Position numbers and translations under genes: made by a program. The notes under the pieces are model-generated. The model did no database searches, was not told the origin of the DNA, and was given only the letters and a program-made list of their open reading frames with translations. DNA of 8,703 nt from Granulicatella adiacens (lineage in GTDB: Bacteria > Bacillota > Bacilli > Lactobacillales > Aerococcaceae): contig JAGZLX010000064.1 of the NCBI GenBank assembly GCA_018364485.1, positions 1-8,703 of the forward strand. The letters are read 5' to 3'. This document shows positions 1-5,564 of the stretch, in pieces (the stretch's first letter is position 1; every line of letters starts with the position of its first letter).

Positions 1-1919
1 ATTGTTGCTTTTTCAGAGCGTTCGTTTTCGTCAAATTTACCATTTTGGTTAAAGTCAACCCATGCGTAAGCATAAGCTTCAGGAGCTCCACCAGTGTTTG
101 CTTGTACTGTTAACGTATAGTTACCTGGACGTGTACGATCTAATGCGATCATTCCGTTTGTGTTGCCTTTTAAGTCTGTTGGTAAGATTTGGTCGATACC
201 TTCATCGCCTGTACCGTCCTTATCGTCACCTTTCCAGTCTGTACGCTCTAAGTTTTCATCCATATCTGGGCGAGTATCTCCAAGGTATGGTTGGTTAACT
301 TTAGAACCATTGACACCATTTACTTGGTTAATGGCATGTGTAGCGATTCCGTAAGAATCTGGAGCGTCTCCTTCATCTAATGGTAAGAACCCAAGCATTG
401 CGGATTGCTTACCAGAAGAAACAATATATAAACCAATTTCCGAAGCTCCACGTGTCATTACCACTGGAACTGCAATCTTACTTGCAGAATAGTTAGGACC
501 GAATACACCAGTTCCTAACCCACCTGTTGTTTGATCAGGACTTCCATAATATTTCCACGCTACCGTTTTGCCTTCTTCGCCAACAGCTGTTGCTCTTTTT
601 AAAAGGTTTAAGTTAGTTGAGTAAAGATTGACTCCATCTACGGTAGTACTGTTAGTTTTTGTTGGGTCAAATAGTGCTTCTGTATTCTGAGGAATATAGC
701 GCTTCGTATTTTTATCATTGTTCTTTAACCATTCCCCAACATGTTGCCACCCACTACCATTCGTAGTGAAGAGTGTTAACTCTCCAGGGTTTGCTGATTC
801 TCCATCGGCCATTACAATCGCTGGTTTTACAGATTTACCCTTGTAGGTTGCTGAAACCTCAAATTGAACCCCAATATTTCCGCCATCGAATTCAGAAGAA
901 ATCGTTGTACTCTTCGTTCCTGTATCAATTCCTTCTTTACGAATTTCAGTCCATTTGTTTTGAGGGTCAGCAATTACTCGTGCTTCTTCTTTATTTTTAA
1001 AAGCAGCATTTGTTTTTGGATTTGTTGTCGTGTTAATGTAACCATTTTTTGCATTTGGATCGTACGTTGCTTTTTCAGCATCTGTAGCACCTTGATTTTC
1101 CAATCGATTTTTATAAATCTCTGTTGCTTGGAATGGTTTTAAAGATTTCACTTTAATTTTTACAATATAGCCAGGCATAATTTCTTTTGTATAAGTAGCC
1201 CCTACTGTTAAAGCTAAGTGGCCATCTGCTGTAGTTTCAGCACCCGTCCAGTTTGCCTTATCACCGAAGTCTAACCAAGATACTTGTTTTAATAATTGTT
1301 CTGCTAAAATTTGTGGTGTGAAACCTGGTTTTTCAACTTTTGGAGTTGAAGTTGCATCTACAACATCTTCTCCCACCTTGTCATCTGAAGTTGCAGCAGG
1401 AGTCGCACCAGCATCACGTCTTGTACGAGTACGTGGTTTGTTTTCTTCAGCTACTGTCGTTTCTTCTTTCTTTTCAGCTGCCGCAGTTGTTTCTTCTTTT
1501 TTCTCTGGTGCAGCTGTTGTTTCTTCTTTCTTTTCAGCTGCCGCAGTTGTTTCTTCTTTTTTCTCTGGTGCAGCTGTTGTTTCTTCTTTCTTTTCAGCTG
1601 CTGCAGTTGTTTCTTCAGTTTTTTCTGCTGGAGTTACTCCTTCAGATGCAGTTGTTACTTCTACTTTTTCAGCTGAAACTTCGTATACAGCTTTGTCGTC
1701 TTCGACAGTATCTTTCTTCTCTTCTGCAGGTTTTGCTGTTGTTTCTGTTGCTGTTGCTTCAACAGTATCCGCATGCGCAATTGTTTGTCCTTGTACAAAC
1801 ATGAAACCTAATGCAACAGCTACTGAAGCTGTCCCCATGCTTAATTTCTTAATTGCATAACGTGTTACTTTTGAACGATTTTTACGTTCATTCATTTGAA
1901 TATTTTTTGAACTAAACAT
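1..1919 (-). CDS. CshA-type YSIRK surface adhesin, N-terminal 639 residues (3' end beyond window)
   Basis: This is a secreted, probably LPXTG-anchored fibrillar adhesin, incomplete because the reading frame is still open at base 1. Start: ATG at 1919 has AGAGG six bases upstream (1926-1930); the in-frame Met9 has no such site. Visible order: basic N-terminus; YSIRK-like signal, YAIKKLSMGTASV (residues 21-33), with likely cleavage after AHA (48-50); acidic/Lys-rich stretch 51-100; EKKEETTAA repeats about 100-157; RTRTRR at 163-168; a domain starting SWLDFGD near 214 and running to about 513, which resembles CshA non-repetitive domain 2 (lectin-like, fibronectin-binding in Streptococcus gordonii CshA); DEGDAPDSYG (515-524), typical of the entry to a GEVED domain; an acidic DGTGDEG loop (568-574); and WVDFNKNGKFDENE (620-633), EF-hand-like. 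Family assignment is from recalled motifs. The CshA repeats and cell-wall sorting signal would lie beyond the left edge. It has its own promoter upstream. Confidence 0.85.
   Translation of the reverse strand, partial: MFSSKNIQMNERKNRSKVTRYAIKKLSMGTASVAVALGFMFVQGQTIAHADTVEATATETTAKPAEEKKDTVEDDKAVYEVSAEKVEVTTASEGVTPAEKTEETTAAAEKKEETTAAPEKKEETTAAAEKKEETTAAPEKKEETTAAAEKKEETTVAEENKPRTRTRRDAGATPAATSDDKVGEDVVDATSTPKVEKPGFTPQILAEQLLKQVSWLDFGDKANWTGAETTADGHLALTVGATYTKEIMPGYIVKIKVKSLKPFQATEIYKNRLENQGATDAEKATYDPNAKNGYINTTTNPKTNAAFKNKEEARVIADPQNKWTEIRKEGIDTGTKSTTISSEFDGGNIGVQFEVSATYKGKSVKPAIVMADGESANPGELTLFTTNGSGWQHVGEWLKNNDKNTKRYIPQNTEALFDPTKTNSTTVDGVNLYSTNLNLLKRATAVGEEGKTVAWKYYGSPDQTTGGLGTGVFGPNYSASKIAVPVVMTRGASEIGLYIVSSGKQSAMLGFLPLDEGDAPDSYGIATHAINQVNGVNGSKVNQPYLGDTRPDMDENLERTDWKGDDKDGTGDEGIDQILPTDLKGNTNGMIALDRTRPGNYTLTVQANTGGAPEAYAYAWVDFNQNGKFDENERSEKAT
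1454..1616 (-). repeat. 60-bp tandem repeat in adhesin gene (about 2.7 copies)
   Basis: The 60-bp unit is repeated almost perfectly: 1459-1500 is identical to 1519-1560, and 1501-1560 differs from 1561-1620 at only three positions (1602, 1617, 1618). Each unit is two 30-bp halves encoding EKKEETTAAA and EKKEETTAAP. The near identity at the DNA level suggests recent expansion. Such a Lys/Glu/Thr-rich segment just after the signal peptide is expected to be disordered and could act as a flexible spacer; that role is inferred. Confidence 0.9.
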
Positions 1920-2012
1920 CTTATACCTCTTTCCTTTTGATTATTTTTTAACTTCGATAATTTGTGAATTTTCACCGAACAGGAAATAAATTTTACCCTT
2001 ATTCAGGTAAAC

Positions 2013-2041
2013 ATAATACCATACCTAATCTGATTTTCCAA
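2013..2041 (-). promoter_or_regulatory. Probable extended -10 promoter of the adhesin gene
   Basis: Reading the minus strand, TTGGAA (2041-2036) is followed by exactly 17 bases and then TATTAT (2018-2013). A TG dinucleotide one base upstream of the -10 (2021-2020) makes an extended -10, TGGTATTAT. A start about seven bases on gives a leader of roughly 85-90 nt before the ATG at 1919. The match is 4/6 for the -35 and 5/6 for the -10, helped by the extended element. Confidence 0.55.
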
Positions 2042-2120
2042 CTGTTTCTACTTGAATTCCATTACAATTAGGTTACATTTTACTTGTGAATTGATTACTC
2101 AAAATTCTGACAATTCAAAT

Positions 2121-2156
2121 ATGAAAAAAGCGTGAATACCACATCTAGTGTTTTCA
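2121..2156 (-). terminator. Weak candidate terminator downstream of the carboxypeptidase gene
   Basis: On the minus strand ATGAAAA (2156-2150) can pair with TTTTCAT (2127-2121), with a short inner TGTG/CACG pairing and a run of six T. The inner stem is poor and the total stability looks low. It lies 70 bases past the carboxypeptidase stop and before the adhesin promoter, where a terminator would be expected. The call rests as much on position as on structure. Confidence 0.3.
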
Positions 2157-2225
2157 TTTGTTTTCAACATATCCAATGTGTTTTTTCTTAAAATTAGTAC
2201 AGATTTTTTGAAACGAATACAGATT

Positions 2226-3596
2226 CTACTTTTGTCTTCTTCTTAATCGCTCCTTTCTCCTTCTCATTTTTTTCTTAATTTTTAAAATCATTACTACAAT
2301 CAATAAAACTCCTAACAATCCAAGCCAAACTATAAATGGAACTCTCATTAGGAAACGAAGTACGCCTTTAATCATTTCCTTAGGAGTTTTTTCTTCTACT
2401 TGAGTTGTTTCGATATACGTTGACTCCACGGCATCATTGGCTGCTGGCTCCACTTTTACTGCAACCTCTTTACCATACAGCGTGCCATATGGAGTTTGTA
2501 CTTTTAATGTATTTCCTTCTAGTGCGTACACGGGTTCTTTCCCTTTTTCTACGTATACATCAACTGTATGCTCTACTGTTACTTTTTGTCCATTGATTGT
2601 TTGAGTACCTGGATTAAATACTGTCTTATGCTCGAAGTTTTTAAAAACATATTGCAATAATGCATTCCCGATTTTATGACGATTATACTCGCCGTGATGA
2701 TCCGCGAATTGTCCGACTCCCAGAATCACTTCGACCAGCTCTACACCGTCTTGTTTGTAGATTCCGATATAATTAAATCCATCTCTTTCACTCGTCCCTG
2801 TTTTCAATCCAACGATTCCAGGAAAAGCCAACAAGTCCCCTTCAACCGAATGATTTGTATTCGTAATGGTTTTTGAATAAGGTGTTCCACTCATGACGGT
2901 TAATTCTTTATTCTTCGTAATTTCTGTTATTTCTGGATGCGCCTTTAGCATCGCTACAACCATCTTCGCTAAATCTCTAGCCGTTGATTGATTCGTTTCC
3001 GTTGAAGGATATCGTTGAACTGTATATAACCCTTCAAAATCATGCGTAACTGCGCCTGATGCTCCAACAAATTTTGTATTCGTCATTCCTAGCTCTTGTG
3101 CTTTTTGATTAATTAAATCTACGTAATCATCCGTATTTGGATTGATCAGATTTGCCAGCATTAAGACTGCAGCGTTTGACGAAGGAAGTAGCGCCATCTT
3201 AATCAGCTCACTTACTGGATATTCCACTCCTTCTACGATGGGCGAATTACTAAGGTTTGTCAGATTCGATATCGCTTGGTCATTCTTTGTCGCTACGACT
3301 TTATCCTGCAACGTAAATTTCCCACTCTTAATCGCGTCATACACCAAAAAGATTGTCATCAGCTTGCTCAAACTTGCTGGATCCACCACTCTATCTGGGT
3401 TCTCCTGGAAGAGGATTTCTCCATTCGAGAAGTTCACGACAATGTCTCCTTTAGGCGTATCTGCCTCGGATACAGAATTCCCTTCATTCTTTGTAATCGT
3501 AATACTTGATTCTTGTGCCAATACAGTCGTGATAGGCGCCAACATTCCAGTGAGCACCACACAACTCATTGCAATTTTGAATAATTTTTTCACCAT
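2226..3596 (-). CDS. dacA: D-alanyl-D-alanine carboxypeptidase (low-molecular-weight PBP), membrane-anchored
   Basis: A 456-residue S11-family serine peptidase that would remove the terminal D-Ala from peptidoglycan pentapeptides outside the membrane. The start is the ATG at 3596, preceded by AGGAGG (3601-3606); an upstream in-frame ATG at 3659 has no ribosome site and lies upstream of the promoter. Signal peptide: residues 1-27, with likely cleavage after VLA. Catalytic motifs are all present: SxxK as S75-L-S-K78, SxN as S139-S-N141, and KTG at 265-267. A beta-rich C-terminal segment follows (about 325-385, PBP5_C-like), then an acidic linker, a hydrophobic transmembrane helix (about 419-440) and an Arg/Lys-rich tail ending RRRQK. 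Most relatives use an amphipathic C-terminal helix, so a full membrane span plus basic tail is a variation. It is divergent from the Nudix-Tag gene and is monocistronic or only loosely linked to the adhesin. S. pneumoniae DacA (PBP3) is the model. Confidence 0.92.
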   Translation of the reverse strand: MVKKLFKIAMSCVVLTGMLAPITTVLAQESSITITKNEGNSVSEADTPKGDIVVNFSNGEILFQENPDRVVDPASLSKLMTIFLVYDAIKSGKFTLQDKVVATKNDQAISNLTNLSNSPIVEGVEYPVSELIKMALLPSSNAAVLMLANLINPNTDDYVDLINQKAQELGMTNTKFVGASGAVTHDFEGLYTVQRYPSTETNQSTARDLAKMVVAMLKAHPEITEITKNKELTVMSGTPYSKTITNTNHSVEGDLLAFPGIVGLKTGTSERDGFNYIGIYKQDGVELVEVILGVGQFADHHGEYNRHKIGNALLQYVFKNFEHKTVFNPGTQTINGQKVTVEHTVDVYVEKGKEPVYALEGNTLKVQTPYGTLYGKEVAVKVEPAANDAVESTYIETTQVEEKTPKEMIKGVLRFLMRVPFIVWLGLLGVLLIVVMILKIKKKMRRRKERLRRRQK

Positions 3597-3620
3597 TTTT
3601 CCTCCTAATGTCTTACTATC

Positions 3621-3649
3621 ATCATATGAAATCCTTTCCAAAAGTTCAA
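3621..3649 (-). promoter_or_regulatory. Probable sigma-A promoter of the carboxypeptidase gene
   Basis: On the minus strand TTGAAC (3649-3644), a spacer of exactly 17 bases, then TATGAT (3626-3621). The predicted start near 3614 gives a short leader that still contains the AGGAGG site. Because it lies downstream of the ATG at 3659, it supports the shorter 456-residue protein. Confidence 0.6.
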
Positions 3650-3718
3650 TACTTTCCATATTAAAAAATCTTTACATTTCTTCGAAAAATGACTACTCTT
3701 AGAACTAGAGGTGACAAT

Positions 3719-4714
3719 ATGAGACATTTAACCAGAAGTGCTGTCTTTCTCTTCTTTACAAAAGGAAAAAAGGTACTGCTTCAAAAACGAATGAACACAG
3801 GATTTATGGACGGCTATTATGACGCAACTGTCAGCGGGCATATCGAAGCCAATGAATCCATTACACAAGCTGGCTTGCGTGAAACGCGTGAAGAAATCGG
3901 CCTAGAAATTCCCTCAAGTGCCCTTAACTTCTACACGACACTTCACATGCATTTTGACGAACATGACTATTTCTATTTTTATTTCCAAGTGAATATTGAA
4001 AAACTTCCTCATTTTGACATTCATAACGGCGAACCTGAGAAGATTGAAGAATTCAAATGGTTTTCTCTATCTAAGTTGCCAGAAAAGATTTCAGAGTTTA
4101 ATAAGGTGGCTCTTGAGAACTATCAAACAGGCAATCTCCTTTCCGAACTTGGTTGGCCCCTCACTCCTGAGAAATGTTCCTGGGCCTATCATTCTCAAAA
4201 AATGATGGATTACCATGATCATGAATGGGGAGTTCCTTGCCACGATGACCAAGCACTCTTCGAACGATTGACCTTGGAAACAATGCAAGCAGGACTTAGC
4301 TGGTCCACGATTCTTAATAAACGCGAGAATTTTAGAGAGGCTTTTAGCAACTTTGACATCCAAACCGTTGCTACCTATGACGAAGCTAAAGTCCAATCCC
4401 TTCTTCAAAACGAAGGAATTATTCGCAATCAACTAAAGATTCGTGCCGCTATCGCAAATGCAAACGCCATTCTTGCCATTCAAGAAAAGGTTGGTAGCTT
4501 TGACGCTTTCTGTTGGAGCTTTGTTGACCATAAACCGATCATCAATGAATACACTACTATGGCAGAAGTCCCTTCATTTACGCCACTTGCTGAAACCTTC
4601 CGCAAGGCTCTTCTCAAAGAAGGGTTTAAATTTGTGGGTCCAACGATTGTATACTCCTTTATGCAATCGATTGGTATGGTAAACGACCATTTAACAACTT
4701 GTCCGTGTAAATAA
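3719..4714 (+). CDS. tag: Nudix hydrolase / 3-methyladenine DNA glycosylase I (Tag) fusion
   Basis: A 331-residue, two-domain protein in one uninterrupted frame. The start is the ATG at 3719, with AGAGGTGA (3707-3714) five bases upstream; the in-frame ATG at 3689 lacks a site. Residues 1-145 form a Nudix domain with the complete box GX5EX7REUXEEXGU: G40, E46, R54-E55, E58-E59, G61 (Thr at the first U position). Nudix enzymes hydrolyse nucleoside-diphosphate-linked compounds; the substrate cannot be read here. Residues about 150-331 match Tag, which removes N3-methyladenine from alkylated DNA. The Zn ligands of E. coli Tag (C4, H17, H175, C179) correspond to C153, H166, H324 and C328; the base-pocket glutamate (E38) is E187, W46 is W195, and GFKFVGPTI is conserved. 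A linker of only about 10 residues separates the domains. The gene ends in a strong palindromic terminator. Its promoter is uncertain: TTTCCA/TATTAA at 3635-3664 is only a weak candidate. Both activities look intact. Confidence 0.93.
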   Translation: MRHLTRSAVFLFFTKGKKVLLQKRMNTGFMDGYYDATVSGHIEANESITQAGLRETREEIGLEIPSSALNFYTTLHMHFDEHDYFYFYFQVNIEKLPHFDIHNGEPEKIEEFKWFSLSKLPEKISEFNKVALENYQTGNLLSELGWPLTPEKCSWAYHSQKMMDYHDHEWGVPCHDDQALFERLTLETMQAGLSWSTILNKRENFREAFSNFDIQTVATYDEAKVQSLLQNEGIIRNQLKIRAAIANANAILAIQEKVGSFDAFCWSFVDHKPIINEYTTMAEVPSFTPLAETFRKALLKEGFKFVGPTIVYSFMQSIGMVNDHLTTCPCK

Positions 4715-4756
4715 AAAAACATCGTTATACCGTATACGGTATAACGATATTTTTTT
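4713..4756. terminator. Bidirectional rho-independent terminator on a perfect 28-bp palindrome
   Basis: 4721-4748 is a perfect palindrome (arm ATCGTTATACCGTA), flanked by seven A on the left (4713-4719) and seven T on the right (4750-4756). It therefore reads as a hairpin plus T-run on both strands and serves the two convergent genes. The left A-run begins within the Nudix-Tag stop codon (4712-4714), and the right T-run overlaps the Imm51 stop codon (4755-4757). Confidence 0.93.
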
Positions 4757-5123
4757 AATCTAATGTTGCTCGACTAAATAAATCTGTCATTTCACTCTCA
4801 TCGTCACATAACGCTTTAAATCCAATCGCAAACTTCTTCACCAATTCCACATCTTCTGATCCAATTGAGAACAATCCCGCTTCCGAATCAAATGACAGAA
4901 CTTCCATTAATTCTGGCATTTTCTCTTCTAGAAAGACAATTGCTAGAGAATTCCAATCATACCCATTCCCAACGAATCCCTCTTCTAGTCTTGTATCAAA
5001 CACATTTTGTTTATAATCTTCATTTAACCAGAGCACGAGTGTTGCCCATACATCTTCAGTCCCCTCATCAAACACCATGAGTTTAAAGGGTTCTAAATGT
5101 TTATTGAATTCTTCGTACGACAT
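4755..5123 (-). CDS. Imm51-family immunity protein (orphan)
   Basis: A 122-residue acidic, cytoplasmic-looking protein without signal peptide or membrane segment. It matches my recollection of the Imm51 family (immunity proteins of bacterial polymorphic-toxin systems): VFDTRLEEGFVGNGYDW (41-57), SLAIVFLEEKMPEL (59-72), FDSEAGLF (78-85), and a C-terminal DLFSRATLD (114-122). Members are thought to neutralise a cognate secreted toxin delivered by sister cells; which toxin this one would bind cannot be told. The start is the ATG at 5123, with AAGGAG (5134-5139) ten bases upstream. A near-consensus promoter precedes it, so it is probably expressed alone. No toxin, secretion or second immunity gene lies beside it: its neighbours are Nudix-Tag (convergent) and nrdEF. 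Assignment is by motif memory, so another small acidic family is possible but less likely. Confidence 0.75.
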   Translation of the reverse strand: MSYEEFNKHLEPFKLMVFDEGTEDVWATLVLWLNEDYKQNVFDTRLEEGFVGNGYDWNSLAIVFLEEKMPELMEVLSFDSEAGLFSIGSEDVELVKKFAIGFKALCDDESEMTDLFSRATLD

Positions 5124-5154
5124 CCCTTCACGACTCCTTCATTCATTTCCCTCT

Positions 5155-5183
5155 ATTCTACCCATCATCACACCATTTGTCGA
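5155..5183 (-). promoter_or_regulatory. Probable sigma-A promoter of the Imm51 gene
   Basis: Minus strand: TCGACA (5183-5178; 5/6 to TTGACA), a spacer of exactly 17 bases, then TAGAAT (5160-5155; 5/6 to TATAAT). The predicted start near 5148 gives a leader of about 25 nt carrying the AAGGAG site. This is the best-matching promoter in the window. Confidence 0.65.
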
Positions 5184-5244
5184 GCCTACCCTCATGAGGC
5201 GCACACACTCTATCCCTGCACCTGTCCATTTACGAGGGGTTGAA

Positions 5245-5313
5245 ATGATGAATGAGGAAACTAACCAATTAGATTATTTCACCAAACAGATTCTACATTA
5301 CCATATTTGGTAA
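5245..5313 (+). CDS. Possible 22-codon small ORF or gene remnant
   Basis: An ATG-ATG start is preceded by GAGGGG (5234-5239) at a five-base spacing, a good ribosome site. The frame encodes MMNEETNQLDYFTKQILHYHIW and stops at TAA, 5311-5313, one base before the inverted-repeat element begins. I recognise no family and see no clear promoter. It could be a small peptide, the 5' remnant of a gene interrupted by the element, or chance. Only the ribosome site raises it above background. Confidence 0.25.
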   Translation: MMNEETNQLDYFTKQILHYHIW

Positions 5314-5314
5314 T
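5297..5314. repeat. Short palindromic hairpin ATTACCA-TATT-TGGTAAT
   Basis: Seven base pairs with a four-base loop, directly abutting the left end of the larger inverted-repeat element. It has no T-run of terminator quality on either strand. It covers the last codons of the small 22-codon ORF. It may be a boundary structure of the element or an operator-like site; its function is not evident. Confidence 0.5.
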
Positions 5315-5504
5315 CAAAAACACGAAGTTATTTCGGAGTCTATAGTGGTAACAATAGCGACTACAACTGATGTGAATTAGGGACTCTTCGAAATTTATTT
5401 CGTAGAGTCCCTTTGAAGCTCAGTAGGATTGAGACCTTAGACTCAATCCGGTGTAGCTATTGTCACCACTATGAAGATCTCCGAAATAACACGTAGTGTT
5501 TTTG
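5315..5504. repeat. 190-bp inverted-repeat element folding into a three-way junction (structured RNA or MITE-like)
   Basis: The ends pair over a long imperfect stem: 5315-5323/5496-5504 (9 bp), 5327-5338/5479-5490 (12 bp), 5339-5341/5475-5477 (3 bp), 5342-5349/5465-5472 (8 bp), 5351-5358/5456-5463 (8 bp) and 5362-5364/5453-5455 (3 bp), about 43 bp in all. Inside sit two hairpins. P2 is 5366-5370/5420-5424 (5 bp), an 8x7 internal loop, 5379-5387/5404-5412 (9 bp), a T-T mismatch, and CGAAA/TTTCG capped by TTTA. P3 is 5426-5433/5442-5449 (GGATTGAG/CTCAATCC) with an 8-base loop. Junction linkers are only 1, 1 and 3 bases. No significant ORF is present. It lies between the Imm51 gene and the nrdF terminator. 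The pairing is read directly from the sequence; whether it acts as RNA or as a mobile DNA element is unknown, and I recognise no named family. Confidence 0.8.
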
Positions 5505-5524
5505 AATAATATCTTTGCACCAAT

Positions 5525-5555
5525 AAAAAAACAGGCTCTTTTTAGGAACCTGTTT
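5525..5555 (-). terminator. Rho-independent terminator of nrdEF
   Basis: On the minus strand AAACAGGTTC (5555-5546) pairs with GAGCCTGTTT (5538-5529), ten base pairs including one G-T, with a seven-base loop and a T-run continuing to 5525. It begins nine bases after the nrdF stop codon. It closes the nrdE-nrdF transcript just before the inverted-repeat element. Confidence 0.93.
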
Positions 5556-5564
5556 GAGTTGAAA

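Larger units (their letters stand above)
1920..2225. other. Intergenic region between carboxypeptidase and adhesin genes
   Basis: A 306-base, very A/T-rich stretch with no credible ORF on either strand. It holds the adhesin ribosome site and extended -10 promoter, a weak candidate terminator, and two direct copies of TACAGATT (2198-2205 and 2218-2225) 20 bases apart just after the carboxypeptidase stop. The leader of the adhesin transcript can form a small bulged hairpin (1953-1979). No riboswitch or RNA gene is recognised. Confidence 0.7.

Noticed and set aside
1318..1860. A 180-codon plus-strand frame rich in Ala, Ser, Val and Phe
   Set aside because: It is the exact antisense of the adhesin signal peptide and Glu/Lys/Thr repeats; the low-complexity repeat keeps the opposite strand open. 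It has no ribosome site or family resemblance.
1953..1979. Bulged hairpin TTCG-GTGA / TCAC-CGAA in the adhesin leader, considered as a riboswitch or attenuator
   Set aside because: Only two 4-bp stems with a 7-base bulge and no terminator T-run; too weak to claim a regulatory role.
2005..2035. TCAG...CTGA partial symmetry around the adhesin -10 as an operator
   Set aside because: The arms match for only a few bases and are out of register by several positions; not convincing.
3142..3702. A 186-codon plus-strand frame
   Set aside because: Antisense shadow of the carboxypeptidase gene, whose catalytic motifs and signal peptide are unmistakable on the minus strand.
5077..5313. A 78-codon plus-strand frame spanning the Imm51 start and promoter
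   Set aside because: Its first part is antisense to the Imm51 gene and promoter; only the last 22 codons have a ribosome site, and that part is listed separately at low confidence.
5315..5504. The inverted-repeat element as a complete insertion sequence
   Set aside because: It has no transposase frame and is only 190 bases; at most it could be a non-autonomous miniature element.
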